DNA of 7,383 nt from Pedococcus sp. Its GTDB lineage: Bacteria > Actinomycetota > Actinomycetes > Actinomycetales > Dermatophilaceae. This document shows positions 1-6,745 of this stretch, in pieces. Made by a program: the position numbers and the translations under genes. The notes below the pieces were generated by a model. The model was not told the DNA's origin. It was given only the letters and a program-made list of their open reading frames with translations, and ran no database searches. The stretch lies in NCBI GenBank assembly GCA_025936615.1, contig JAICSZ010000100.1:1-7383 (forward strand), given 5' to 3'. Position 1 is the first letter of the stretch; the number at the start of each line of letters is the position of its first letter.

Positions 1-1526
<1,526 letters not shown>

Positions 1527-1574
1527 AGGGCTCCTCACAGACGCGGACCCGGGGCAGACGCGGGCTGTGCCTGG

Positions 1575-1580
1575 AATCTA
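1575..1580 (-). promoter_or_regulatory. Possible -10 element for parE (TAGATT)
   Basis: On the minus strand TAGATT fits the TANNNT pattern of actinobacterial housekeeping -10 elements, and it stands out in an otherwise very GC-rich stretch. A transcript starting about 7 nt downstream would have a leader of roughly 40 nt before the GTG at 1526. No TTG-type -35 lies at 16-19 bp, so this is a weak call. Confidence 0.33.
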
Positions 1581-1689
1581 CCCGCGAGAGGCGCCCGGCC
1601 GGGCCCCGCCACGCCTGCCGCCCCCGTCGGGAGGGTGCAATGGGCGAGCGCGTCCATGGGGTGGCGGACAAGGTTTCCGGCGTCCGTGA

Positions 1690-1702
1690 GTCACGATGTG
1701 AC
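1690..1702. promoter_or_regulatory. Inverted repeat GTCAC-N3-GTGAC in the divergent region
   Basis: A perfect 5-bp inverted repeat with a 3-bp centre (GAT) lies about 165 bp upstream of parE and 270 bp upstream of the DUF7455 gene. It has the look of a small operator half-site pair. A 5-bp arm is short enough to occur by chance, and no regulator gene is nearby. Confidence 0.22.
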
Positions 1703-1934
1703 AACAAGTCGTTTCAACTCTCGGGGATCGGCAACGAATCCGACCTGACCACGTCACACTCATGAGAAGGGCACGGGTACCGTGGAGATGGCGGATCCGG
1801 GAGGCGTGGCTGCAGGACCGCTGTGGGGGAGGTCACCTGGCTCAGAGGTGAAACCACTCATCGGCGGGAAGCGTTGGGCGTTATTCACTGTTGAACCCGG
1901 TGAGACGGAGCAGGGGAGAGTTGGACGTCCCGGC

Positions 1935-1940
1935 TACGTT
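1935..1940 (+). promoter_or_regulatory. Possible -10 element for the DUF7455 gene (TACGTT)
   Basis: TACGTT fits TANNNT and would give a leader of about 26 nt to the ATG at 1973. No TTG-type -35 sits at 17-18 bp. Read the other way, GGAGAG (1915-1920), 16 nt and CGTT (1937-1940) loosely resemble an ECF-sigma promoter (GGAAC...CGTT class). The sequence does not choose between the two readings. Confidence 0.25.
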
Positions 1941-1972
1941 GAGCAGGACACCACGAAGGGAAGAGGCCTCAG

Positions 1973-2203
1973 ATGACCACTGCAGTTGCCCCACGTACGC
2001 CGCTGACAGCGCTCGACCGCTGTGACCGGTGCGGAGCCCAGGCCTACCTCCGTGTCGAGCTCGCGGGAGGCGGCGACCTGCTCTTCTGTGCCCACCACGC
2101 ACGGGAGCACGGTGACAAGCTGCGCGAGATCGCGGTCGCGGTCCAGGACGAGACCGGCAAGCTGGTCGACACACCGGCGGCCGGACCCCAGGGAGTGCGC
2201 TGA
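1973..2203 (+). CDS. DUF7455 family small zinc-ribbon protein
   Basis: This is a 76-residue protein of the actinobacterial DUF7455 family. The function is unknown, but the gene is commonly found between the primary sigma factor and the parE-type topoisomerase gene, as here. After a short Thr/Pro-rich N-terminus the sequence has CDRCG (C17, C20) and FCAHHAREH (C39, H42, with H41 and H46 nearby). Together these make a probable Cys2-Cys/His zinc site on a single beta-hairpin ribbon. The tail (about 47-76) is charged and probably helical then flexible. There is no signal peptide or membrane segment, so the protein is cytoplasmic. The ATG at 1973 has a purine-rich SD-like stretch, GGGAAGAGG (1958-1966), 6 nt upstream. 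The gene appears monocistronic, since a strong hairpin follows the stop. The family assignment is from recognition of the sequence; any role in transcription or DNA binding is inference. Confidence 0.92.
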   Translation: MTTAVAPRTPLTALDRCDRCGAQAYLRVELAGGGDLLFCAHHAREHGDKLREIAVAVQDETGKLVDTPAAGPQGVR

Positions 2204-2218
2204 GACGCCCCTGCAGAC

Positions 2219-2258
2219 GACGCGCAAGCCCCGGGCGGTGCCCGGGGCTTGCGGCGTC
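2219..2258 (+). terminator. Strong GC hairpin terminator after the DUF7455 gene
   Basis: A perfect 14-bp stem pairs 2223-2236 with 2240-2253 around a GGT loop. Four more base pairs (2219-2222 with 2255-2258) extend it past a single bulged G at 2254. It starts 15 nt after the TGA. No T-tract follows, which is usual for hairpin terminators in high-GC actinobacteria. Confidence 0.78.
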
Positions 2259-2309
2259 TCCGGGCACACGTCGTCGGCGGTGTGGGCAGGGTCAGCCGGC
2301 GATGACGTG

Positions 2310-2320
2310 CCTGTGACAGG
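2310..2320. promoter_or_regulatory. Short palindrome CCTGT-G-ACAGG upstream of the DUF456 gene
   Basis: A perfect 5-1-5 inverted repeat ends 9 nt before the ATG at 2330. Its right arm contains the only SD-like bases (ACAGG), so it may simply be the ribosome binding site. A small hairpin or operator here would control translation or transcription of the DUF456/EamA pair, but nothing else supports that. Confidence 0.25.
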
Positions 2321-2329
2321 CTTGGGGGC

Positions 2330-2806
2330 ATGGCGCTCACCGACCTGCTGGTAGGACTCGCCGTCCTCGTGGGTCTGGTCGGGATCGTGGTTCCAGTGCT
2401 GCCCGGGTCGGTGCTGATCCTCGCTGCCGTGCTGGTCTGGGCCCTGGAGGCCGCCACCACGACCGGCTGGGTCGTGTTCGGGGCGGTCGCGGTCCTGTTG
2501 GTGCTCGGGGCGGTCGTGAAGTACGCCGTACCCGGCCGGCGGCTCAAGGCTCATGGCGTGCCGAGCCGCACCCTCGTCGCCGGCGGCCTGCTCGGCATCG
2601 CCGGGTTCTTCGTCATCCCGGTCGTCGGCCTGCTGGTCGGGTTCGTGCTCGGCGTCTACCTGTCCGAGGTGCATCGGGTGGGCCGTGACCTCGCCTGGCC
2701 GTCCACCAGGTCCGCGCTGCAGGCCGTCGGCCTGTCCGTGCTGATCGAGCTGGCCGCGGGCCTGCTCGCGGCGCTTGCCTGGCTGGTCGGAGCCGTCCTT
2801 GCCTGA
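2330..2806 (+). CDS. DUF456 family integral membrane protein
   Basis: This 158-residue protein is almost entirely hydrophobic and matches the DUF456 family, a small membrane family with no established biochemical role. Helix 1 (about 5-21) runs into the family's VPVLPGS turn (21-27), followed by helices at about 28-40, 46-63, 82-114 (a long pair with the glycine-rich PVVGLLVGFVLG at 97-108) and 130-157. A short basic loop (about 64-80, PGRRLKAHG) separates the two halves. The length is normal for the family. The ATG at 2330 is preceded by AGG at 9 nt, a modest SD. The stop is only 11 bases before the next gene, so the two are probably co-transcribed. The preceding terminator makes this the first gene of the unit. 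The family call is confident; the function is unknown. Confidence 0.9.
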   Translation: MALTDLLVGLAVLVGLVGIVVPVLPGSVLILAAVLVWALEAATTTGWVVFGAVAVLLVLGAVVKYAVPGRRLKAHGVPSRTLVAGGLLGIAGFFVIPVVGLLVGFVLGVYLSEVHRVGRDLAWPSTRSALQAVGLSVLIELAAGLLAALAWLVGAVLA

Positions 2807-2817
2807 CAGGAGCTGAG

Positions 2818-3675
2818 GTGGCCGTCGTTCTCGCGCTGTGCTCGGCGCTCGCCTACGGGCTCTCGGACTTCCTCGGCGGCATCCTCTCCCGGCGTACGTC
2901 GGCGTGGTCGGTGGCCGTGGTCGCCCAGATCTCGTCGGCCTCGTGCACCGCCCTGGTGGCGCTGTTCGTGCACGGTCATCCGGTCGCCGCCGACTTCCGC
3001 TGGGCCGTGCTCGCCGGCGTCGGCAGCGGCGTCGGGACCGGCTTCCTCTACCGGGGGTTCGCCGCCGGGCGGATGAGCGTGGTGGCCCCGGTGTCCGCGG
3101 TGGGGGCGGCCCTGGTGCCGGTGCTGGCCGGCGCAGTGGGCGGCGAACGGCCCGCGCCGCTGGTGTGGGTCGGCGTGGTGGCCGCGCTGCCCGCGATCTG
3201 GCTGGTGTCCAGCACCCCCGCCGGGCCGGCCACCGCGGGGCGGCCCCACGGGTCCCCGACGGGGGCCGGCTCGGGGCTCGGCGACGGCGTGCTCGCCGGG
3301 CTGGGCTTCGGCCTGCTGTTCGCGGCGCTGGGTCAGGTGCCGCAGTCCGCGGGGTGGTGGCCGCTGGCCCTCTCCCAGACGGTCAGCCTGCCCTCGATCG
3401 TGCTCGTCGCGGTCGCCATGCGGGCCGGGTGGGTGCCTCGCGGACCCGTCGTACGGCTGGCGGTGCTCGCTGGACCGCTCGCCGCCACCGCCACCGGGCT
3501 GTTCCTGCTCGCCAGCCAGCAGGGCTTCCTCACCGTGGCCGGCGTCCTGACCTCGCTGTACCCCGCGAGCACCGTCCTGCTGGCCGCGCTGGTGCTGCAC
3601 GAGAAGGTGCACAGAGCCCAAGGCGTCGGCCTCGGGCTCTGTGCCCTTGCGGTGGCACTCGTCGCGGGCGGCTGA
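2818..3675 (+). CDS. EamA/DMT-superfamily transporter
   Basis: This 285-residue inner-membrane protein has the two-fold EamA repeat of the drug/metabolite transporter superfamily. It most likely exports a small metabolite or exchanges solutes; the substrate cannot be read from sequence. The first EamA half (about 1-130) contains FLYRGFAAGRMSVVAPVSA (76-94), typical of the helix 3-4 region. A Gly/Pro/Ser-rich loop (131-153) leads to the second half (155-283), which carries LTSLYPASTVLLAALVLHEK (244-263) with the family's conserved Pro and E262-K263. About ten helices are expected. The GTG start at 2818 has AGGAG at 2808-2812, 5 nt upstream, and lies 11 bases after the DUF456 stop, so the pair forms a likely operon. 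The gene converges on the stress-protein gene with only 32 bases between stop codons and no clear hairpin there. Confidence 0.9.
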   Translation: MAVVLALCSALAYGLSDFLGGILSRRTSAWSVAVVAQISSASCTALVALFVHGHPVAADFRWAVLAGVGSGVGTGFLYRGFAAGRMSVVAPVSAVGAALVPVLAGAVGGERPAPLVWVGVVAALPAIWLVSSTPAGPATAGRPHGSPTGAGSGLGDGVLAGLGFGLLFAALGQVPQSAGWWPLALSQTVSLPSIVLVAVAMRAGWVPRGPVVRLAVLAGPLAATATGLFLLASQQGFLTVAGVLTSLYPASTVLLAALVLHEKVHRAQGVGLGLCALAVALVAGG

Positions 3676-3707
3676 GCGCCACCGCCCACGACGTGCTCGC
3701 AGCCTGC

Positions 3708-3980
3708 TCAGACCCGCTTGGACGTGTTCCGACCGGTCACCGACGAGGCGATGATCACCAGCACGGCGGAGACCACGATGGCCACGATCCAGCGGACCCA
3801 GTCGACGCCGTTGCTGCCGTTGCCGCCGAACGCCGAGTAGATGTACCAGCCGATGATGACTCCGCCGATGCCACACAGCAGCGTGAGCCAGATCGGGATG
3901 TTGTCCTTGTCGCCGGGGGCGACGAACTTGCCCAGCAGGCCGATGATGATGCCAGCAATGATGACGCCGATGATTCCCAT
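3708..3980 (-). CDS. GlsB/YeaQ/YmgE family stress response membrane protein
   Basis: This 90-residue protein has three glycine-rich transmembrane helices: 1-20 (MGIIGVIIAGIIIGLLGKFV), about 28-50 (WLTLLCGIGGVIIGWYIYSA) and about 63-83. This is the pattern of the transglycosylase-associated/GlsB family. Members are small membrane proteins linked to general stress responses, with an unknown mechanism. A short loop with APGDK (21-25) follows helix 1, as in the family, and the C-terminus is basic (GRNTSKRV). The ATG at 3980 is well supported: GGAGGA lies 7 nt upstream and homologues begin at MGIIG. A longer open frame extends upstream, but it has no family similarity and runs antisense to the sortase. 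The gene is probably transcribed alone from a sigma-B/F-like promoter at 4035-4060, which fits a stress role. Confidence 0.95.
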   Translation of the reverse strand: MGIIGVIIAGIIIGLLGKFVAPGDKDNIPIWLTLLCGIGGVIIGWYIYSAFGGNGSNGVDWVRWIVAIVVSAVLVIIASSVTGRNTSKRV

Positions 3981-4034
3981 GATGTGTTCCTCCGATAGGT
4001 CGAGCGCCGCCTGCGGTCGGACGGCACCGCGACG

Positions 4035-4060
4035 GTACCCGCTGCGGCAACCCTCAATCC
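4035..4060 (-). promoter_or_regulatory. Sigma-B/sigma-F-type stress promoter for the GlsB-family gene
   Basis: On the minus strand GGATT (4060-4056), 15 nt and GGGTAC (4040-4035) match the actinobacterial sigma-B/sigma-F consensus GNNT-N14-16-GGGTAY exactly. Transcription would begin near 4028, giving a leader of about 48 nt to the ATG at 3980. The target is itself a stress-protein family member. The consensus is established knowledge; its use here is inference. Confidence 0.6.
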
Positions 4061-4070
4061 CCACTTGAGG
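4052..4070. promoter_or_regulatory. Perfect inverted repeat CCTCAA-N7-TTGAGG over the -35 region
   Basis: Two 6-bp arms (4052-4057 and 4065-4070) flank a 7-bp centre. The element overlaps the -35 element of the GlsB-gene promoter and lies about 100 bp upstream of the divergent sortase start. This is a plausible operator position for one or both genes. No regulator gene is in view. Confidence 0.38.
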
Positions 4071-4166
4071 CATAACGACTCGGTCACGACCACCCGGGCT
4101 GGACCGGCGGCCCGCCCGGGGCGTGGAGCACAATGGCAGCCTGGGAACGTCCTGCAGAGGGGTCGG

Positions 4167-4874
4167 GTGCGTCACATGGGCAGGGCTCGGTGGGCGGGCA
4201 GGGCCGGCGCGGGGGCACTGGCTGCGCTGATGGCCCTCGCGGGCGCCGGGCTCGTCGGCGTGGCTCTCCTGCGCCCCTCGTCCCCACCCCGGCCACCGGG
4301 TGCCGCCCCGCACGGCGCAGTCTCCGGCACCCCGACCCAGGTCCGGCAGCCGCGGCCGGCCGGCACCTCGACTCCGGGCGGCCGAGGACGCGCCGGCGTC
4401 GCGGACCTGACCACCGGTCCGGTGCTTCCCGAGTCCGCCCCGGTCCGGCTGTCCATCCCCCGGCTGCACGTCGCCTCCAGGCTGGTGCGTCTCGGCGTCG
4501 ACGACACCGGAGCGATGGAGGTGCCCGCCGACCCGGCCGTCGCGGGCTGGTACGACCTGGGTCCGTCGCCCGGTGCGCTCGGGCCCGCCGTCATCGCCGG
4601 GCACGTGACCTGGAACCAGGAGCGCGGGGTGTTCTTCCGGCTGGGAACACTGCGGCGGGGGGACCGGGTGCGCGTGGACCGCCGGGACGGTCGGCAGGCG
4701 GTGTTCGCCGTCACCCGCGTCGCCAGGTTCGGCAAGGCCGCGTTCCCCACCGGGAGAGTCTTCGGAGGCATCAACCACGCCGGCCTCCGCCTGATCACCT
4801 GCGGCGGGGAGTACGACCACGCCGCGCACCGCTACCTAGACAACGTCGTCGTGTTCGCCGCCCTGGTCGCCTGA
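4167..4874 (+). CDS. Class E/F-type sortase (membrane-anchored cysteine transpeptidase)
   Basis: Sortases cut a C-terminal sorting signal of exported proteins and join them to the cell wall. This one is 235 residues long. A single N-terminal membrane helix (about 12-35) is followed by a Pro/Gly/Thr-rich linker (about 37-85) and an extracytoplasmic catalytic domain (about 90-235). The sortase triad is clear: H146 in IAGHV, C212 in LITCGG and R222 in HRYLDNVVVFA. The intervening GVFFRLGTLRRGDRVRV and FPTGRVF segments are also typical. Class F is my preferred subgroup from these motifs, but class E is not excluded. The GTG at 4167 is chosen because GAGG (4157-4160) lies 6 nt upstream; the ATG at 4176 is the alternative, and either leaves the domains intact. 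Further upstream the frame continues without family similarity. The gene faces two surface-protein genes, one with a tail resembling a sorting signal, across the repeat arrays. Confidence 0.94.
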   Translation: MRHMGRARWAGRAGAGALAALMALAGAGLVGVALLRPSSPPRPPGAAPHGAVSGTPTQVRQPRPAGTSTPGGRGRAGVADLTTGPVLPESAPVRLSIPRLHVASRLVRLGVDDTGAMEVPADPAVAGWYDLGPSPGALGPAVIAGHVTWNQERGVFFRLGTLRRGDRVRVDRRDGRQAVFAVTRVARFGKAAFPTGRVFGGINHAGLRLITCGGEYDHAAHRYLDNVVVFAALVA

Positions 4875-4883
4875 CGACCCCCC

Positions 4884-5066
4884 ACCCCGCCCACCCGGCG
4901 CATCCGCACGCCCATACCCCGCCCACCCTTCGCATCTGCACGCCCATACCCCGCCCACCCTTCGCATCTGCACGCCCATACCCCACCCATCCGGCGCGTC
5001 TGCACGTCCACACCCCGCCCACCCGGCGCGTCTGCACGCCCACACCCCACCCACCCGGCGCATCTG
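4884..5066. repeat. Left repeat array, strict 32-bp tandem period
   Basis: The core CGC(A/G)TCTGCACG begins at 4899 (as CGCATCCGCACG), 4931, 4963, 4995, 5027 and 5059, exactly 32 bp apart each time. The last copy diverges after 8 bases, and a partial unit tail (ACCCCGCCCACCCGG) precedes the first. Units 1 and 2 differ at one base in 32; later units shift from CGCATCTG/CCATACC to CGCGTCTG/CCACACC. The array starts about 10 bases after the sortase stop codon. Its reverse complement makes up the right array at 5191-5337. It contains no spacers and no coding frame. Confidence 0.93.
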
Positions 5067-5190
5067 GCGAGTAGACGCGCGCTTCGATCGTGTGGGGGCT
5101 CCACAAGCTCCGGGTCGAGTCGCACATGCATAACGCGCCGAAGTGGACGCGGCTCCGGCGTCCCATGCATCTGTCGACGGCGAAAGAGGA
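5067..5190. other. Centre between the inverted repeat arrays
   Basis: These 124 bases lie between the two arrays and hold no gene I can support. ATGCAT occurs twice (5126-5131 and 5165-5170). The segment around 5125-5145 (CATGCATAACGCGCCGAAGT) looks like a decayed copy of the right-array unit CATGCAGACTCGCCGGGT. The rest shows no periodicity. It would form the loop if the two arrays paired with each other. Confidence 0.5.
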
Positions 5191-5337
5191 CGTGCAGACG
5201 CGCCGGGTCGACCTACAGGACATGCAGACTCGCCGGGTCGAGGGGCTGTGGACGTGCAGACGCGCCGGGTCGACGGGGCTGTGGACGTGCAGACGCGCCG
5301 GGTCGGCGGGCTCTGGACGTGCAGACACGCCGGGTGG
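5191..5337. repeat. Right repeat array, inverted copies of the left unit
   Basis: Five units begin at 5191, 5221, 5253, 5286 and 5318, with spacings of 30, 32, 33 and 32 bp. The core CGTGCAGACGCGCCGGGT is the exact reverse complement of ACCCGGCGCGTCTGCACG in the left array (5021-5038). The longest perfect inverted match I found is 21 bp, 4991-5011 against 5248-5268. The variable tails read roughly CGACGGGGCTGTGGA. The last unit ends immediately before the stop codon of the leftward gene at 5338. The looser spacing suggests it is older or less homogenised than the left array. Confidence 0.92.
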
Positions 5338-5859
5338 CTAGAAGATGAGGAGCGTGAAGAGGCCCGAGGCGGTGTTCGTCGCCGGGTCCAGGATCCGGAG
5401 CCGGTACTTCCCGGGCTTGCCGAGCTCGACGTAGGCCCGGAACGTCCCCGACGGCGCAGTGGTCACCGGCAGCGGGAACTCCTTCCAGCCGGCCCCACTG
5501 CGCATCTGCACCCGAAGGGTGGTGGGCGCGTCCACACCGCGGTACGTCCCGGCGATGCCCACCGTCTCGAACGGCCGGGCGAAGTCCGTCCTCGAGTCCA
5601 GCGCGATCTCGTGACCACCCGGCCTCGCCGTCGTGACGGTGCTCGGCGTGCCCTTCGGTGAGGACGTCTTCGTGGCACTCGGCTTCACCGGAGCAGACGA
5701 CGTGGTGGGGCCGGCGACCTGCTCGCCGGTGCTGCGTGCCGAGGGCGAATCCGCTGCCGGACCGTTGTCGTGGAGCAGCAGTGCCGAGATGCCCGCTCCG
5801 ACGAGGAAGGACACGACCGCCACCACCACCGACGCCCGCCGACCGCTCACTGCAGGCAC
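5338..5859 (-). CDS. Membrane-anchored extracytoplasmic protein with a beta-rich C-terminal domain, unknown function
   Basis: I do not recognise a named family in this 173-residue protein. A short basic N-terminus (GRR, 6-8) precedes one membrane helix (about 9-29), which fits an uncleaved signal anchor or signal peptide. A low-complexity Ser/Thr/Pro/Ala linker (about 33-81) leads to a compact domain (about 84-173) with alternating hydrophobic strands and the segments TTLRVQMRSGAGWKEFPLP, SGTFRAYVELGKPGKYRLRI and DPATNTASG. This looks like an Ig-like or jelly-roll beta-sandwich of the kind seen on surface proteins. The GTG at 5859 is directly preceded by an in-frame TAG. The GTG at 5850 is the alternative start, with a weak AGG 8 nt upstream. 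The gene starts 35 bases after the CHRD-like gene ends, so the two are probably one transcript. Its 3' end abuts the right repeat array. Confidence 0.82.
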   Translation of the reverse strand: MPAVSGRRASVVVAVVSFLVGAGISALLLHDNGPAADSPSARSTGEQVAGPTTSSAPVKPSATKTSSPKGTPSTVTTARPGGHEIALDSRTDFARPFETVGIAGTYRGVDAPTTLRVQMRSGAGWKEFPLPVTTAPSGTFRAYVELGKPGKYRLRILDPATNTASGLFTLLIF

Positions 5860-5894
5860 CTACCAGCCTGGCGTCCGACGGCTCGGGTGCGGCC

Positions 5895-6695
5895 TCACCG
5901 GTGGCTCCGCGCGAGGCGGCGGCGGTTGCGCGTGACCAGCACGGCACCGGACCCGGCGAGGAGCAGGCCTCCGAGTGCTACCAGCGTGCCGTTCACCGCG
6001 CCTCCGGGTCCACCGCCGGTCTCGACGCCTCCGTGCGGAGGCACCGGGGCCCTGGCGCCGGTGACCACGCCGCAGCTGGCCGGGTCGGTGACCTCCTCGG
6101 GCACGCCACCCATCCCCAGGTTCTTCGCGAACGTGGACTCGCCCGCGCCGGCCATGTCGTAGGTGCCGTTGTGGTTGACGTCGATGCCGTGCTGGACGAC
6201 GTGCAGCTCGGAGAGGTGGTCGAGCAGGCCCTTGGGAAGCTCGGTCGCGGAGAACGTCCTGCGGTAGTCGAGCCGGCCGGACGAGTCCGCCACCGGCATC
6301 CGCTTGGTCGCGAGGCCACTGGCCGTCGACGTGTCGCCCCGGGTGGTCAGGGACAGGAAGATCGTCCCGTACTCGCCGGCGGCCTCCTCGTTGGTCAAGA
6401 TCCCGTCGCCGTCCGTGTCGCTGGCCATGGTCGGGCACATGAAGTGCTTGCCGCCCATCGACCCGTGGAGGTGCTGCGCGTGCGGCAACCCGGGCACCAG
6501 CCCGTGGGTATGGATGACCACCGTGAGCCCCCCGTCGTCGGTGGCGGTCAAGGTGGCGGTGCCCTGCGCTCCGCTGCCGTTCAACGGCCGCAGCCGGGCC
6601 GTCACGGTCGTGTCCGCGGCGGCCGGGAAGCCGACCGAGAGCAGCAGCACCGACGCAGCCGCCAGCACGATCCAGAGCCGGATCCTCGTCACCAT
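5895..6695 (-). CDS. Secreted CHRD-like protein with an EF-hand loop and a sortase-type C-terminal tail
   Basis: This 266-residue protein has a signal peptide (1-27, cleavage near AAAD). Its ectodomain resembles CHRD-type domains: IHTHGLVPGLPHAQHLHG (61-78), CP (87-88), YGTIFLSLTTRGDTS (109-123) and VVQHGIDVNHNGTYD (166-180). Residues 93-104 (DTDGDGILTNEE) fit every ligand position of a canonical EF-hand loop, and 172-180 is a partial second one. H62, H64, H72, H75, H77, H84, M86, C87 and M90 form a dense group that could bind a metal; C87 and C208 could pair. The tail has VETGGG (224-229), a hydrophobic helix (about 236-254) and RNRRR (256-260), the layout of a cell-wall sorting signal with a non-LPXTG motif. 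The ATG at 6695 fits the signal peptide; GTG 6692 is possible. The SD (GAGGA, 12 nt) is distant. Its partner is probably the sortase at 4167-4874. The function is unknown. Confidence 0.84.
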   Translation of the reverse strand: MVTRIRLWIVLAAASVLLLSVGFPAAADTTVTARLRPLNGSGAQGTATLTATDDGGLTVVIHTHGLVPGLPHAQHLHGSMGGKHFMCPTMASDTDGDGILTNEEAAGEYGTIFLSLTTRGDTSTASGLATKRMPVADSSGRLDYRRTFSATELPKGLLDHLSELHVVQHGIDVNHNGTYDMAGAGESTFAKNLGMGGVPEEVTDPASCGVVTGARAPVPPHGGVETGGGPGGAVNGTLVALGGLLLAGSGAVLVTRNRRRLARSHR

Positions 6696-6731
6696 CGCGT
6701 ATGCCCGATCCTCTGCCTTTTGTGAGCCATA

Positions 6732-6745
6732 ACCCCTATGGGGGT
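6732..6745. promoter_or_regulatory. C-block/G-block inverted repeat (ACCCC-TATG-GGGGT) upstream of the CHRD-like gene
   Basis: ACCCC (6732-6736) and GGGGT (6741-6745) pair perfectly across 4 bases, 37 bp upstream of the start codon. On the minus strand a TATGTC (6755-6750) lies just upstream of it and could be a -10 element. The symmetry resembles the C-tract/G-tract operators bound by CsoR/RcnR-type metal sensors, which would suit the metal-ligand-rich product. That link is inference, and no such regulator gene is in the window. Confidence 0.33.

Larger units (their letters stand above)
1527..1972. other. Divergent intergenic region between parE and the DUF7455 gene
   Basis: This 446-base gap holds the 5' regions of two divergent genes. 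I see no convincing gene in it. The longest open frame (GTG 1782 to TGA 1976) uses A or T at about 38% of third positions and includes a TTA codon, unlike the strongly GC3-biased neighbours. The contents I can point to are a possible parE -10 element near 1575-1580, a 5-3-5 inverted repeat at 1690-1702, a GGGTAC box at 1775-1780 that lacks a correctly spaced GNNT partner, and a possible -10 at 1935-1940 ahead of the DUF7455 gene. The stretch from about 1680 to 1960 is visibly richer in A/T than the flanking coding DNA, as expected for a promoter region. Confidence 0.6.

Noticed and set aside
1775..1780. GGGTAC as a sigma-B/F -10 box upstream of the DUF7455 gene.
   Set aside because: No GNNT sequence lies 14-16 nt upstream, and the leader to the gene would be nearly 190 nt.
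1782..1976. 64-codon open frame starting with GTG and overlapping the DUF7455 start as ATGA, which could suggest a translationally coupled small gene.
   Set aside because: About 38% of its third positions are A or T and it contains TTA, unlike all real genes here. It has no good SD and no recognisable features. It lies in what looks like the promoter and leader region.
2656..4829. Long leftward open frames through the DUF456, EamA and sortase genes.
   Set aside because: They are antisense to well-supported genes and made of Arg/Gly/His-rich low-complexity sequence. Only the last 90 codons of one (3708-3980) encode a real protein, with its own start and SD.
4836..5328. Repetitive open frames across the arrays that translate into Gly/Arg/Trp/Cys-rich repeats.
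   Set aside because: The 32-bp period shifts frame at every unit, so the repeated peptides are by-products of the DNA repeat. There is no start with an SD and no normal codon bias.
4884..5337. CRISPR array.
   Set aside because: The units follow one another with no unique spacers, the orientation flips between halves, and no cas gene is near.
5501..5511. An 11-base match to the array core (CGCATCTGCAC) inside the anchored-protein gene.
   Set aside because: It lies in good coding sequence (part of LRVQMRS), stands alone with no 32-bp partner, and can be explained by chance in GC-rich DNA.
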